Shown: piece by piece, positions 12,601 through 25,400 of the stretch
How the letters are laid out: each line of letters begins with the position of its first letter
Position numbering within the stretch: position 1 is the stretch's first letter
Assembly (NCBI GenBank): GCA_030141605.1
Contig: JAQGDQ010000104.1
Location: 534,001 to 598,000, forward strand
DNA: 64,000 nucleotides
Origin: Tubiluchus corallicola
Taxonomy: Eukaryota > Priapulida > Priapulimorpha > Priapulimorphida > Tubiluchidae
Direction: 5' to 3'
Notes under the pieces: generated by a model
The model's database searches: none
Told to the model about the DNA's origin: nothing
What the model saw: the letters and a program-made list of their open reading frames with translations, nothing else
Program-made: the position numbers and the translations under genes

Positions 12601-15600
12601 TACCATCAATTCACTGGATGTGTTCACATGTACAAAGCGCACGTGAGAATGAACTGCCTTCCACGTATTGTCCTTCTTCTGACGATTAATGATCTCCTGC
12701 AAAAACCAATGACAACGTCCAGTGAAAATCATTAGTTTCAATACAATAAGCCGGCAGTGATTACATTTATAAAGGAAATTTTACTTAAAAATCAAGTATT
12801 TTTATTGCTGTAAGGAGATATGAACTATATAAAATTTTAAATTATTTGACAATTTGTTGAGACAAAAATGATGTTTTTTTTATAATTATTTTACTTTGCT
12901 TTAACAAATTAACAAACTTTTTTCCCTTAGCATGTAGAGCTTGAACAAATTCATTGTAATTCTTGTCATTTGTTGTTTTTCTTTGTGTATTTATTGAACT
13001 GTAAATGAGTACGAATAAATCGTATAAATAATATAATGATAAATAAATAAATAACAAATGAATGAGCGTCAATGTAAGTGAGAAATCACATAAAGCACAA
13101 GAAAACACTCTTCATAAATAAATTTAACAAATTGGCCTCGAAATTTCATATCGCTGTCGCATACAGAACTTGCATTAGCAGTAACGCTGTATAAAACTGT
13201 ACCATTAGGTACAGCCATTTTAAGGGAAACAAGTTTATATAACATTGTGTAAGGTTTGAAAACAAATCAGAGCATTCGCGGCACATTCTTTATTAACAAG
13301 CAAAAGTTTTAATTAGTTTATATTGTTAAAAAGACCAATAACGAGTATCTTGGTGAATCAGTGATGCATACTGGGATAGCAACAAACTGTCATTTTACAA
13401 GGTGGTGCGAACATTTTAAATTATTAAGAGTTTTCTCTTTCAATTACATAAGTCTTTCAAACAGGTAAGTGTAATTCTAAGTAATATAACTTTATATAGA
13501 AAGTTCTTTGCAACAAGCTTTTTTCTTCCCATTAAAAAAAGAACCACACAGAACAACTGCAAAAATATCATACAAATAAGTATATGCAAACTAAACTAAC
13601 CGAGTTATTAGCAAGTTAAACAAGCTGAAGCAAGCTGAAAACTAGTTTCAGTTATTGGATTTGCAAAATTAATACATATAAATAGCGTATATACTTATAT
13701 AACAGTCGAATTTTTGAGAGGCGATTTTAAGGTGAAATTTTTGGGGTTGACTCATACTCATATGTTTTTGGGAGATGTCACTAAAGAGTCGTCTACGATA
13801 CGAATATGTAAAGAAATAATCCTTCATTATACGCTGGACTGAATGAACACTCATACTGTGATACTTCACATCAGAGAATGTTCGCCTCTTCACATTACTT
13901 CACAAAATTAACAAATATTACTGTAATTTATTTTAATGTATGCGAGAAAGTGAGAAATCAGCCACTGAAATGTTACGACAGATCCTGGCCGCGATATCCT
14001 AGGGTTAAAAGCATTACAAGGAATTATGTGCGATGAAAGGCCAGGCTGCGTTATCATGGATTGCAGTGAGGGCCCTCAACACATATATATACATCAGGTA
14101 GGTATGATATACTCGGCCCAGGCACTTGCACGCATCTTACACGCTAACACAGTAGGCTATTGATTTATTACTCGGCCATGAATGACATCATTTACTCTGG
14201 AAGATCTTAATATTTTATGGTCGACTTATACACAGGTAATATATAAAATGATGCAATTTTTGGTCTCAAAATGCACGTCGACTTATACAAAGGGTCGACT
14301 AGTACACACGTATGTACGGTATATTTTATCTAATATGACATACAGGTGCTGTATTATTTTGTATTTTAAATCTACACTTATCAGAAAAGTTAAATCATCG
14401 TAAGACACAAGTCACTTTAACGTGCAGAAGATGATCATAAAATTTAGTGGAAACTCATCACTGCATTACATCTGTGTAATCTGTGAAGCGTATTGCATAC
14501 AGATTCGAAAGTGATTGCTATCTTCCGAATATGCATCATGCAGCAATACGCAAACAGATTATTCAGCTTATGAGATTTAGCAAGCTTCAAGTTTACGAAG
14601 AACATTTTTGCTGACTGTCTTCTTGGAAAGGTGAGTTTTGGTCGCTTCAGGATCGTACACACAATAATATTTCTTCCATTTGAGTTTTTGAGAGGTGAAG
14701 AAGCGTATAGACATATGTTGTTCTAAATGCAGCTGAAGTTCTTTTATTAAGTAGTGAAACACGCAGTGATTGTTTTTCCCCCTGTAAAATATTATGCACC
14801 CAAACCTGTGCCTTCTTTTTCATTTTTGCATAGTTGTAATGATAGGCTAACACCACTGCTGTGATTATTTCTTGACCACTGTCACACGGAAATTTTTTAC
14901 AAAGACGTGACTTCCAAAAATTATTACTTCTAATATATAATTATATCTAATTATAACAGCAACCAAATGTGGCGGAAAGACCGTTGTGAGCTTTTGCTAA
15001 TATGCATAACATTCAAGGACCCAAGGAAATAATCAATATATATATATCACACATGACGGATCACACAACATGCGCATGTGGAGTCTGAACTTAAGACAAA
15101 CGTACTCCATATCGTCCACGTTTTTCAGCTTACAACATAAAATGAGAACGAACTCCGTAAACAAACACTTTTATTTGCGATGTGAGCCCACACAAAAAAC
15201 ATTTTTACCACCTATTACCCAAAATGCACTACAGCAGCAGAAAGCAGAAGAAATAAAATAATAACAGGTTTTCAATATGTGACCTATTCAGATTCAGTAT
15301 CTATGGTAGGTACTTACCACCCTCCACAGAGGCTGTGCAGGTTGAGAGAGCTGGTAATCAACGTAGCATGTCACTTCTTGTTCGGTGGGAGTCAACGGTG
15401 CTGCCACATTGTGAGTGTGTAATTGCCTACTGGTCATGCCATGAACTAAATTGATGACATCACCGTGCTTGATGGGTTCCGGTCTATCCCCAACCGCTTC
15501 AACGTCCCTTAAAAAATTTAAATTATAAGTAAAGATTGGTAAATATACAGTAAAACATACAGTGCAACAGTTGTATGTTTGTTCGACAGGGCAGTCACAG

Positions 15601-16915
15601 TCTTAAAAGGTCATTAAAATTTTAAATATAGATTCGAGAAACTGACTTCTATTCCTTGCATGTAAATTATATAAACTTGCTGTTAGTGGGAATTTATTAC
15701 TGGTAAATACCAAAGTCAGAATATATCTTCTTTAGATGGCTCATACATATGGGCTTGTAATGGTGTCATAAAAAAAATAACAGAGAAAACCTTATGTGAG
15801 GCTGTGTGAAAAGGTGACATCAAAAGTGTTTTTATAAGACTTTTTGTCTCTTAATTAAACACGTTTCTATGTTTGACCTAACATGTTTTCATTCAGAACT
15901 AATTCTAGAAAATTTGTTTTTGTTTTGACAGATGATAATACCGATTGAAGAAAAATTGTACTACATTCACTACTGTACTACATTCTTTGTTCACATCTAT
16001 TCTACATTCTATATTCACATCTCTACCGCATTCTAGATTCACTTTTGTACTACATTCTATATTCATATCTGTACTGCATTCTATATTCACATCTCTATTA
16101 CATTCTAGATTCACTTTTGTACTACATTCTATATTCACATCTGTACTGCATTCTATATTCACTTCTGTACTACATTCTATATTCACTTCTGTACTACACT
16201 CTATATTCACTTCTGTACTATATTCTATAATTCTATATTCACTTCTGTACTACATTCTATATTCACTTTTGTACTACATTCTATATTCACTTCTGTAATA
16301 CATTCTATATTCACTTCTGTACTACATTCTATATTTACATCTATGCTACATTCTGTGTTCACATCTGCACTAAATTCCATATTCATATATGTTTAATGAA
16401 TGAAGAATTTTTTGCCTATTTTATGACTGATTTGCAAAGTTTTTCTTAAGTGAATTTTCCACGATATTATTACTGGATACATAACAGCATTTTTATTATT
16501 CACGTTGTATTGTAATCAGTCAATACACTACCCAGCACTCATACCATCCATGTAAGATAAAGTACAACACAAACTATGTAGTTTTGCGCCTTACCTTCTT
16601 TTTCATAAAGGTAAAAAACGAAAATAGCGAAACACTGCATACCTGTCTGGATGCTTAACAATCCACCAGTTATTTGCATCTTTATAGGTGTAGCATGTTA
16701 CCTGTTGTTGATGGCTGCTGCCTCTGGAAAGCAAAACAAAATTGTAAGGTGATATTCAAACTTAATACAATAAGCAACTGCAAATATCATGTAGACAGCA
16801 CAAACATAGGTACTTCTATTTTCTTTATTAATGGAGAAAGAACAAAGTTGTCATAATTAAAGAGAATGTGTGTGTGTGTATGCGTGTGTGTGTGTGAGAG
16901 AGAGAGGGGGAGATA

Positions 16916-17000
<85 letters not shown>

Positions 17001-19394
17001 CTCTCTCTCTCTCTCTAGAGCGAGAGAGAGAGAGAGAGAGATAGAAAGAGGGATAGAGGAGGAAGAGAATCAATCATCCAGTGACCAACAGCAACTGCTA
17101 CAAGTTTCCGAGATTTAATTAATTGTTTGTTTAAATGGAAAATAAATTTCGTTTTTTATTACATCACATGCCTCGTATTCTCCAACAACATATGCTTCGC
17201 AGGATATTTGCAGAGAAAAGGAGCACAGAACTCGCTAAGTCAAGAGAATAAGTTTCACTGCATATGATTCCTATTTGGTATTCCAAGTGTCATTATCATT
17301 ATATTATTACTTATTATCATTATTATTGTTCATTTATGTTTATATATTTTATTTTATTAAATATACAAATTGCAATATTATTTATTATCAATTGTAATGT
17401 TATTGTATTATTTATATCTATTTGCGAACGCATATATGTGACAATATGCGAGTAAAGATAGTGCATATTATAAAATAAACAAAAAAAATTGGCAACGCAA
17501 CAATATTTAAAGCAACTGGTGGATAACATCAGAGCACTGAATTATGGTAAACAAACAAACAAACAATTAAAGAATGAAAAAACTGTCCGACCATCATAAA
17601 ACTGACCAGTTACAGTGGTTTTAATACAAAAAAGTTTTTAATCTGCTAACGTAGCATATAGGTCCATTAAATAACATAATAGACTTAATCAAATCAAACA
17701 ACACGAATTTATATACATAATTTAGCAGCAAAATATGAAATTGTAGTACCGTTCGTCTGGATAACGGATGGGGTACACAGCCTGGTGTGAATGCAACCAG
17801 CAGGGTGTCCCGTGTGTGTGCCGCAAAGTGATCTGCGACCCGTAGACGACTGTCTGCGGCTGTCCCTTGATGATGGACGCTAAGCCACCCTAAACAGCAA
17901 AAAAATGCGAGTTCCGCGAAAGAGCATTAAACACTTATTAACTACTTGGAGAATAATAACAGAACTTGAAAAAACTTCAAATTAGGAGAATTCTGTTCTA
18001 CGTATTCGAACAGGAAGATTTCCTGTATGACATGTTGGCAAATTTCCAAAAGCACTGAATGAACTCCTGGCCAGCAAAGGCCAAAACAATTTAAAACATT
18101 TTTCCAGGGCAACGTTTTATTTTTATTAGTCTTTGATCCAATAAAATCTGATCGACTAGGTGTAGTATTCAGATTACAACAAAAATTACATAAAAAAGCA
18201 TATCAAAATTATAGCAGATCTTATAATAAAATTGGAATTTTGTAGCACTAGTTTTGAAGTTTCAATAATAAAGAACACTAAGTTTCAATAAGCTTGGGTG
18301 AGCAGTTAGTTATAATGTGTATTTAAAAAACAACATAAGTTAAGCAGCACTGAATGTGGTCAGTAAACGGATCAGTGATAGCAGAATTCAATACTTGTTA
18401 TCGATGAATACAGCCAGTTTCAATATGATGGGGTTGTTCATCTGCATTATCACCTGTGACCCAGTGACCGGGACAAAAATTGATCAAGTGACCCGAGACC
18501 AGAGATATCTTTGATACGCCGGATGTATATGAATACATGTTTAAGACATACAGCAGAAAACTAGAAATACAACCAAGTCAGCCTTATGTGATCCAATGAC
18601 CCAAATGTTGACATACCCCGTGACGCCCGTTACCTGCAGACTGGCCTGAAATGCACTCGTCATGTGGTTATCGTGCGGTCCGGCTTTCGTAAGCAGCAGA
18701 AAATGAACGTAGAAAGTGGCGACATAAATGAATGCGGGAAGAACTACAACAAGAACCGCCTCAACAGCAAGCTGAGTAATTAAACGCGACTGAAATAGTG
18801 ACAAAAATAGTTAGTTACAAAGATGAAATAATAATAAACAATCGACAAAGCAGAATTCTATTGGTAATATAGATCATTGACAATAAATACACTGTAACTA
18901 ATTAATATTTTTGACTACCAATAATCCAACAAAAGGTAGTTAAGGTTTTTTTTGTAAGCAAATGTAATCTTAAATTCTGCGCAATATAATTATTTTATAT
19001 GAAATATTTGTAAATGGTGTAAATAAAATTTGTTTTTATAAAGGAGCTACACACTATGCTTAAATGTTACACTGCAGCTTTATTAGATTTATTTATTTCT
19101 CATAAGAAGCAAAACAATGTACAAAACAATAATTACAAAATGGCAGGCGAAAAAAACTAATTGATTACAAAAAAATGCTTCAATGTGTGCTGAAGGAAAA
19201 TCTTGTAAGAACAACGTTGATAGTGAGAACGGGTTAGGTAATACAAGGCAGGGTAAAAAATTAGGGTGTGTATAGGGAAGAATGCAATTAGAGGTGCAGG
19301 TTAGTCAAGGGAGGTTAAGTAACGTGCTATGTACATTATATATGGGAAACCTCGTGAGGTTAAATACAATACATTTTTTGTATATATCTATCTA

Positions 19395-19428
<34 letters not shown>

Positions 19429-22400
19429 CTTGTATATATATTATACATAATACAGATATATTATACATTATATGCTGCTTGTTAAAATACATATAAGCTA
19501 TATACATTATGTTATTTATATGTACATATAAATATAGCTTATATGTATTTTATATGTATATATGTATATATATATTGTATACATGCTACATATACATAGA
19601 TATATATATATATATTACACAACTGCTCAACAAAATATACATAATAGACGACAATATATAAAGTTAACATTTATAACAGCACATGGTCAACCTGCAGCAT
19701 TGTTAATTATACAATTGAGAGTATGCTGCATCGAATTTCGACAAAATTTCTGGAGATACTTAATTGGTCTTTAACAAAACATTACAAGAAATTTCAATTT
19801 TTGAGCTAATCTCACAATAAACGCATTTTGCTTTATGCACTACATTTGACTGTTTAGGAAATGTGAAAACATTGATTACATAGGTGCTCTAATACAGGAA
19901 ACAAACATCACAAACAAACAGGAAAAGTACAAAAGACTTTTAGTAAGTACTTACACAGGTATAAGAAGTATCACAAATTCGTTTCCATGATTCCTCGGTG
20001 AGTAAAACAAGAACCAATAGTATCGTAACTATGCTTATATATTTTATACTGAAATACAAAAAACGATGTATGTAATAGGAAAACAGTGTACTATTAAAAA
20101 AAACATAGCATAAGTGGTTAAAGGAGCACACACACACACACACACAAATATGCGCAAACATGTGTAGACATACATATTAGCCGCACATACACATGTCCTT
20201 ACACATGAAATTTGCTTTCCATATTAAATATTAACCCCTCAATGAGGCAATAAATCAAATTGACAATCTTGTGTGCAAATGAAAATGTATACAAAAATCT
20301 TGTTCTCAAACTAACCCATTTAAAAACCAATCTGCAAGGAAACCTACCTAAAAGCAATTCCGACAGAGGAACCCAGCAAGGACAACACTAACCACCAGTG
20401 CAGTGAGAACTCCCTAGAACACAAACCCAAACATTGAATTAACACATTCTTTTTTACACGAACTTAAATAATAAGAAACTTCCAGAAACATGCAAAAAGC
20501 TCTGCAAACGTAAGTTGTCAAAAATAGCTTTCCGAAAGGAAACAGTTATTTTATATGGGAAACTTGAATATGCTGAAAGTTAGGTTTAAACGAAAGTACT
20601 TAACCTTCTTACTATATAAAATATTTTCTAAATTGCTTTCTGAATGTTTAAAATTAGGGTTAAATGAAAGTTTTTTTAAGCATCTTACTATATAAAGTAA
20701 CGTAAATTGCATTCTAAATATTATTATCATCATGTGAATCACAAGGTCACCATCTATTAATGCGGAAATTTGTTCATTCATGTAATAGGACTATATAAAT
20801 TAGCCAAGGAAGTTTTTTTCCTGGAAAACCTGTTATGATGTGCTAAAAATTATATAACAGGTTTTTCCCCACTTTGGCCACTCATGGATTAATAATATGT
20901 ATTGAAATATGTGACATGTCATTGTATTAATTATATAATTTATTGGTAGATACATCGTACTAACCCATAACGTGATGTCTAACTAAGTTTATATCACCTT
21001 AATAATTATTTTATAACATGTTTTAATTCAATGTATATTGCTTTTGTTTTTTGCTGTAGTAATTTGTAATTGTAATTTTAAAGAAGCAAACATATGAAAA
21101 TTTATACATGAACTTGATAAAACAATAAAAAATGTTTTTTTGCTTACTAATAGCCTAAATTGACGCAGTTCAAGCATGATCCATTCACAGTAAGTACGTG
21201 ACAACTGACAACAATCCGTGTTAGCGACAGTACTTTCTCTACCTGGGATCAGACATGTGCACATGGCCGCATGCGCACAACAGCCAAACACTGCGTTGCT
21301 GAAGCGCACTATGCTGGGCTGTGAAACAAAGAGTGCTACACTCATGTGCTCTTGTTCCGTACAAATATAAAAAAAGAACTAAAGAAAAAAGGCCTATTAT
21401 ATTGAATATTATCGATAATAATGAGTTGATTGAAAATAGGGGGTGCTGTAGTTGACCAATACACGAGCTGCCACTGATCATGTCTCAAGCAAAAAATTTG
21501 TCGCCTGTTCGCTCAAAAGCATCTTGCAAGATCTTAGGTACAGAAGAATGGTAAGTCGGTCAAAGATGCTAAGTGTAAGTAAGTAGGTAATAATTTATTT
21601 TGAGTAAGTAATGCGAATAAAGATATATTGAATTTAAGCTTGTTATAATATACCCAGGATAGTATAATAAGTGACGTCATGTACGTAAAATTCTGTGTAA
21701 GAATTTTTATTTAAGATTTTTGCAGAACATTTACATCTCTGGAAAAAACTTTATTACACTTAACTATATATATATATGGTTAGCCCAGTCACATATTAAT
21801 GAGTATAAAGCACGTTTAGCTATCTGGCACATCTGTTGAACCAAGGCAACAGTTAATAATGTATAAAAATTCTTTTTTACTTTTTTTATATTGTAATTCT
21901 GCTTCGAAAAGCATGCAATTTTTCAACTTTCAGCACGAACATTTTCACACAAAAAAGGTTGAGCTGAGTAGAACGATTATCAATCAAAATCAAAAGCGAA
22001 ATCAAAATCGAAAGTTTAGCTGAGTTGAGCTGAGTAATATTGTCGATCATATCCTAATATTGCGTAATATCAAAATCATTTACCGGTAACATGTTCGGCG
22101 GAAACGCAAAGTGCACAAAACTGCTAGCATCAAGAAAAGTACGTACATGGGCTCCATAAACATGAATCGAGACTGCGTCATCATTGCATTGTCTGTCAAT
22201 AAAATATTCGATAAAGTAAAGCGTGTTTATGGAAAAGGTTGTAGCCTATAGAGACACGGATCTAAAACCCAAGGCTGAAAATCATCAATAGAAAAAAAAT
22301 CAAAAACTTATAGAGGTACATTGAAAGGTCCTGATTTCTTTTTCAAGTTTCTCAATAATTTCTTCTCTTTGTCCAAGAAAGACTAGTAGTTAGTTTGCTG

Positions 22401-25400
22401 ACTAAAATAACGACATAATAGGGAGACTAATGCAATATAACAATGGGTAATCAGAAAAGTAACTATATTTCAAAAAGGAATTAGCAATATATCACATCAA
22501 GAACAGACAAAGATAAAATAAAAAGCTATACAGTTAAGCACACCAAATCTATGCCTACACACTACTGTCATAAAAGGTACAGTGCTATACATAACAAGCT
22601 CGAAAATAAACAACATGAAGATGGTTGAAATTTTATGAATGATTTATTTATACAAGACAAAAGTCATTGGCCTAGTCTCAAAATAATATTAATCAACCCG
22701 TACATAAATTAAATACTTCATAACAAATTTTAAATTTGTGTTAATTTTCTATTACATCAATAATACTATAAAAATGAACATTCTCGAACTCATTTCTGAC
22801 TCAATTCAATTCAATTTTCATTCATTTATCTCTTTATAATACTACAATAAAACATGATTAATAAAAGAATCGCTAATAAGTTTTGAAGAATGGTTAAAAT
22901 GAATAGATAGATCTAGAACTAGAGAAAGGATAGCGAAAAGACTATAAAGTCTCCTAGTCTGCTATGCTAACTATATTGCATGGAATCACAGGCGGCTTCG
23001 GGGTGGGATTTAATTGTTTATACGTCATCCTCTTTGATGAAGCACTTGCTCTAACTGAATCTATCAACTTTTCGGTGCTCTTTAGCTAAATAATCCAAGT
23101 GACTACCTGTCAGTAAATTGACAAAACACTTTGCTAGGTTCGCATTCACATTTCTCCCGTTGCACAGAGCAGCATTGCATCAGTGGTTCGTGCTGATTTG
23201 CACATTTATTAGTTCAAACTGTCCTTAAGTCACAGTTTCTCACATTTCTCACTCTAGCAGCAGAACATCAAGAAATGTTCAAAAAATACTAAAAATCTAA
23301 TTTTATAACCCTGTACCCACTTCGCTGGTTAGAAATTGTACTGCAATTGTAAAAAAAACTTGTATTTTAAACTCCAGTAGTATCTAGTGGAAGCAGTAAT
23401 TTTGCTTCAGGTTTTTTCTGTTGCCAAGCCCAGATCTTTGTCAAGAGAAGCCACCTACTGGATTTAAACATAACTTCAATGTGCTTGTGAGGTGCGTTTT
23501 GCTAATTTTGATAGTAAATTGCTTGCTTGGCTTGCATTACTGTGGTTCTTTCATTTCATCATCTCCTCACCCCTGTCTCTTAAAATGGTATGTACTTACC
23601 TGTTGGAGTGCTTCGTTTGCTTATGCAGAAAAAGCAATACCTGTTCTGGATAGTTGAGTTGATACTGTTCACTGGTACAGACGTTCATTGTTGGTCTGAC
23701 CAGTAGGCATGTTCCTGCATACCTGTAGTTAACGTATTTGTCTGGAAAGGCTGGTACACGATCTGTGATGTAACTTCTTTACCATGGAGAACTGAGCTAA
23801 GTGTTGTTTTGGCCAGAAGGACAGTGTTCCTGTTGCATAGCCTGTCTTACTCATTCTCGCTGCTGTTACATGGTTTGAAGAGCTGGTCAAGCCACAGAAG
23901 TGTGATGTTATTCCATTCCAGTCACCTGTTGGTACGTTGGTGTTGTAGACTACAAGAGGGTTGCTGGAAGTTGTTGATTAGCTGTCGTCATCTGCATTGT
24001 TATGGCTCATGGAGGATTGTCATGTTGCCGGCGTCAGCGTTGTCATTGTGGGACGATCGTCAAGTTGTGCACAACATCGTCATGAACATTCAGATAAGTT
24101 ATGCGCATTCATTTTCCTATCCTCGTCTTTCCTTGGGGGTTTTCACAGCAAGCCACTAGTAGTAATTCTGAGCTCTTATTGTTGATGTACTCTTCTTTTG
24201 TAATAATTATAGCTTTAAAATTTATGTTTCATCTTGTTTTGTTTTCAACTAAAAAGCCTTAAAAAACAGCAGACGAACCCGTGAAAATACATGTAGTATA
24301 TTTTCCTGATCATTATATAAAAATTAGGAATGCAATAGCCCTCAAAACGTTACAATGGTGGCAGTAGTTATTTTGTTTTTAACCAAATAACCCACGGCAC
24401 GTTACAATGGCGGCAGCGGTTACAAAACGTTACAGTGCTCTTGCAAATGAAAATTTGTTTGGTTGCTATGTGTTTTCTGGAATCACGACGAAAAACAATG
24501 GCTGACTTTAACAACGACTCTCTCAAGATCATGTTTTTCAGTGCACAGTGTGCACCTCAATTTCAACGTGCATTAGCTCAGCTTAGAAATAACACAAAGC
24601 GATGAACTTGGTATCAAAATGATCCTCGTGAAATAGAATGTTAATTGCCGACTTATGGATGATTTTGCTATGCAAGCACACAATTACTCATTCAATCTTA
24701 CATTCAAAATAGTAACAATTAAATGACAAATGGTGTGTAAAGGCTTTGGTAACTGTACATACCAAATATTACTAACATTGCAGCAATGCAGGCAGACCAA
24801 AAACTACAGTTGAGTTCTAACATTATGTAGAACATTGCAGGAATGATGAAACCTCCACATACAGCAGGTATTAGCCTCATGTGCCATACTGGAACGTTAG
24901 CTGTATATTCTACAGGAAAAAATATGAAAAATATTAAAATTTTGTCAACAAAAACTCGATTTCATAACTATCTTGCATTTACAAAACTAAGCCCATTCAT
25001 TTTTGTTCTGTTTAATTTCGCTAATACTGAGTGGAGTGGTCACGGTGTGCGTTTGCCAATCAAAGTTAATCAATACCAACTTCGATCAATAAACACAAGA
25101 CAAAAATATTGCCGTCACTGACAGAAAATGTATATACTAGGACACATATGAATGAGAACTAAGACACTTCTACTGGTTCAATGCCCCATTCCAATAGATT
25201 ATCGTTGAGCTAGATCCCAGTCTTACTACAACCACTTGCGTATTTAATAGGCTCTGTCAGTGCATGTTAGACACCAGCCTACAGTGCTAAATAGTGCTAA
25301 AATGGTTTATCTAAGCCTATTTAAAACAAAAGAAACATAGACAAACATATATACAGTAGGAGCCACTCAAGTCACTCACTTTGGGACCGAAGTGTTTTGA

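Noticed and set aside
15905-16298. Repetitive frames of about 100-117 residues on both strands
   Set aside because: Produced by the 24-bp minisatellite. Composition is extreme and opposite strands are equally open.
23421-24185. Three plus-strand frames of 62-116 residues
   Set aside because: They fall in or across the edge of the solo LTR at 23486-24434 and show no retroviral or host motif.
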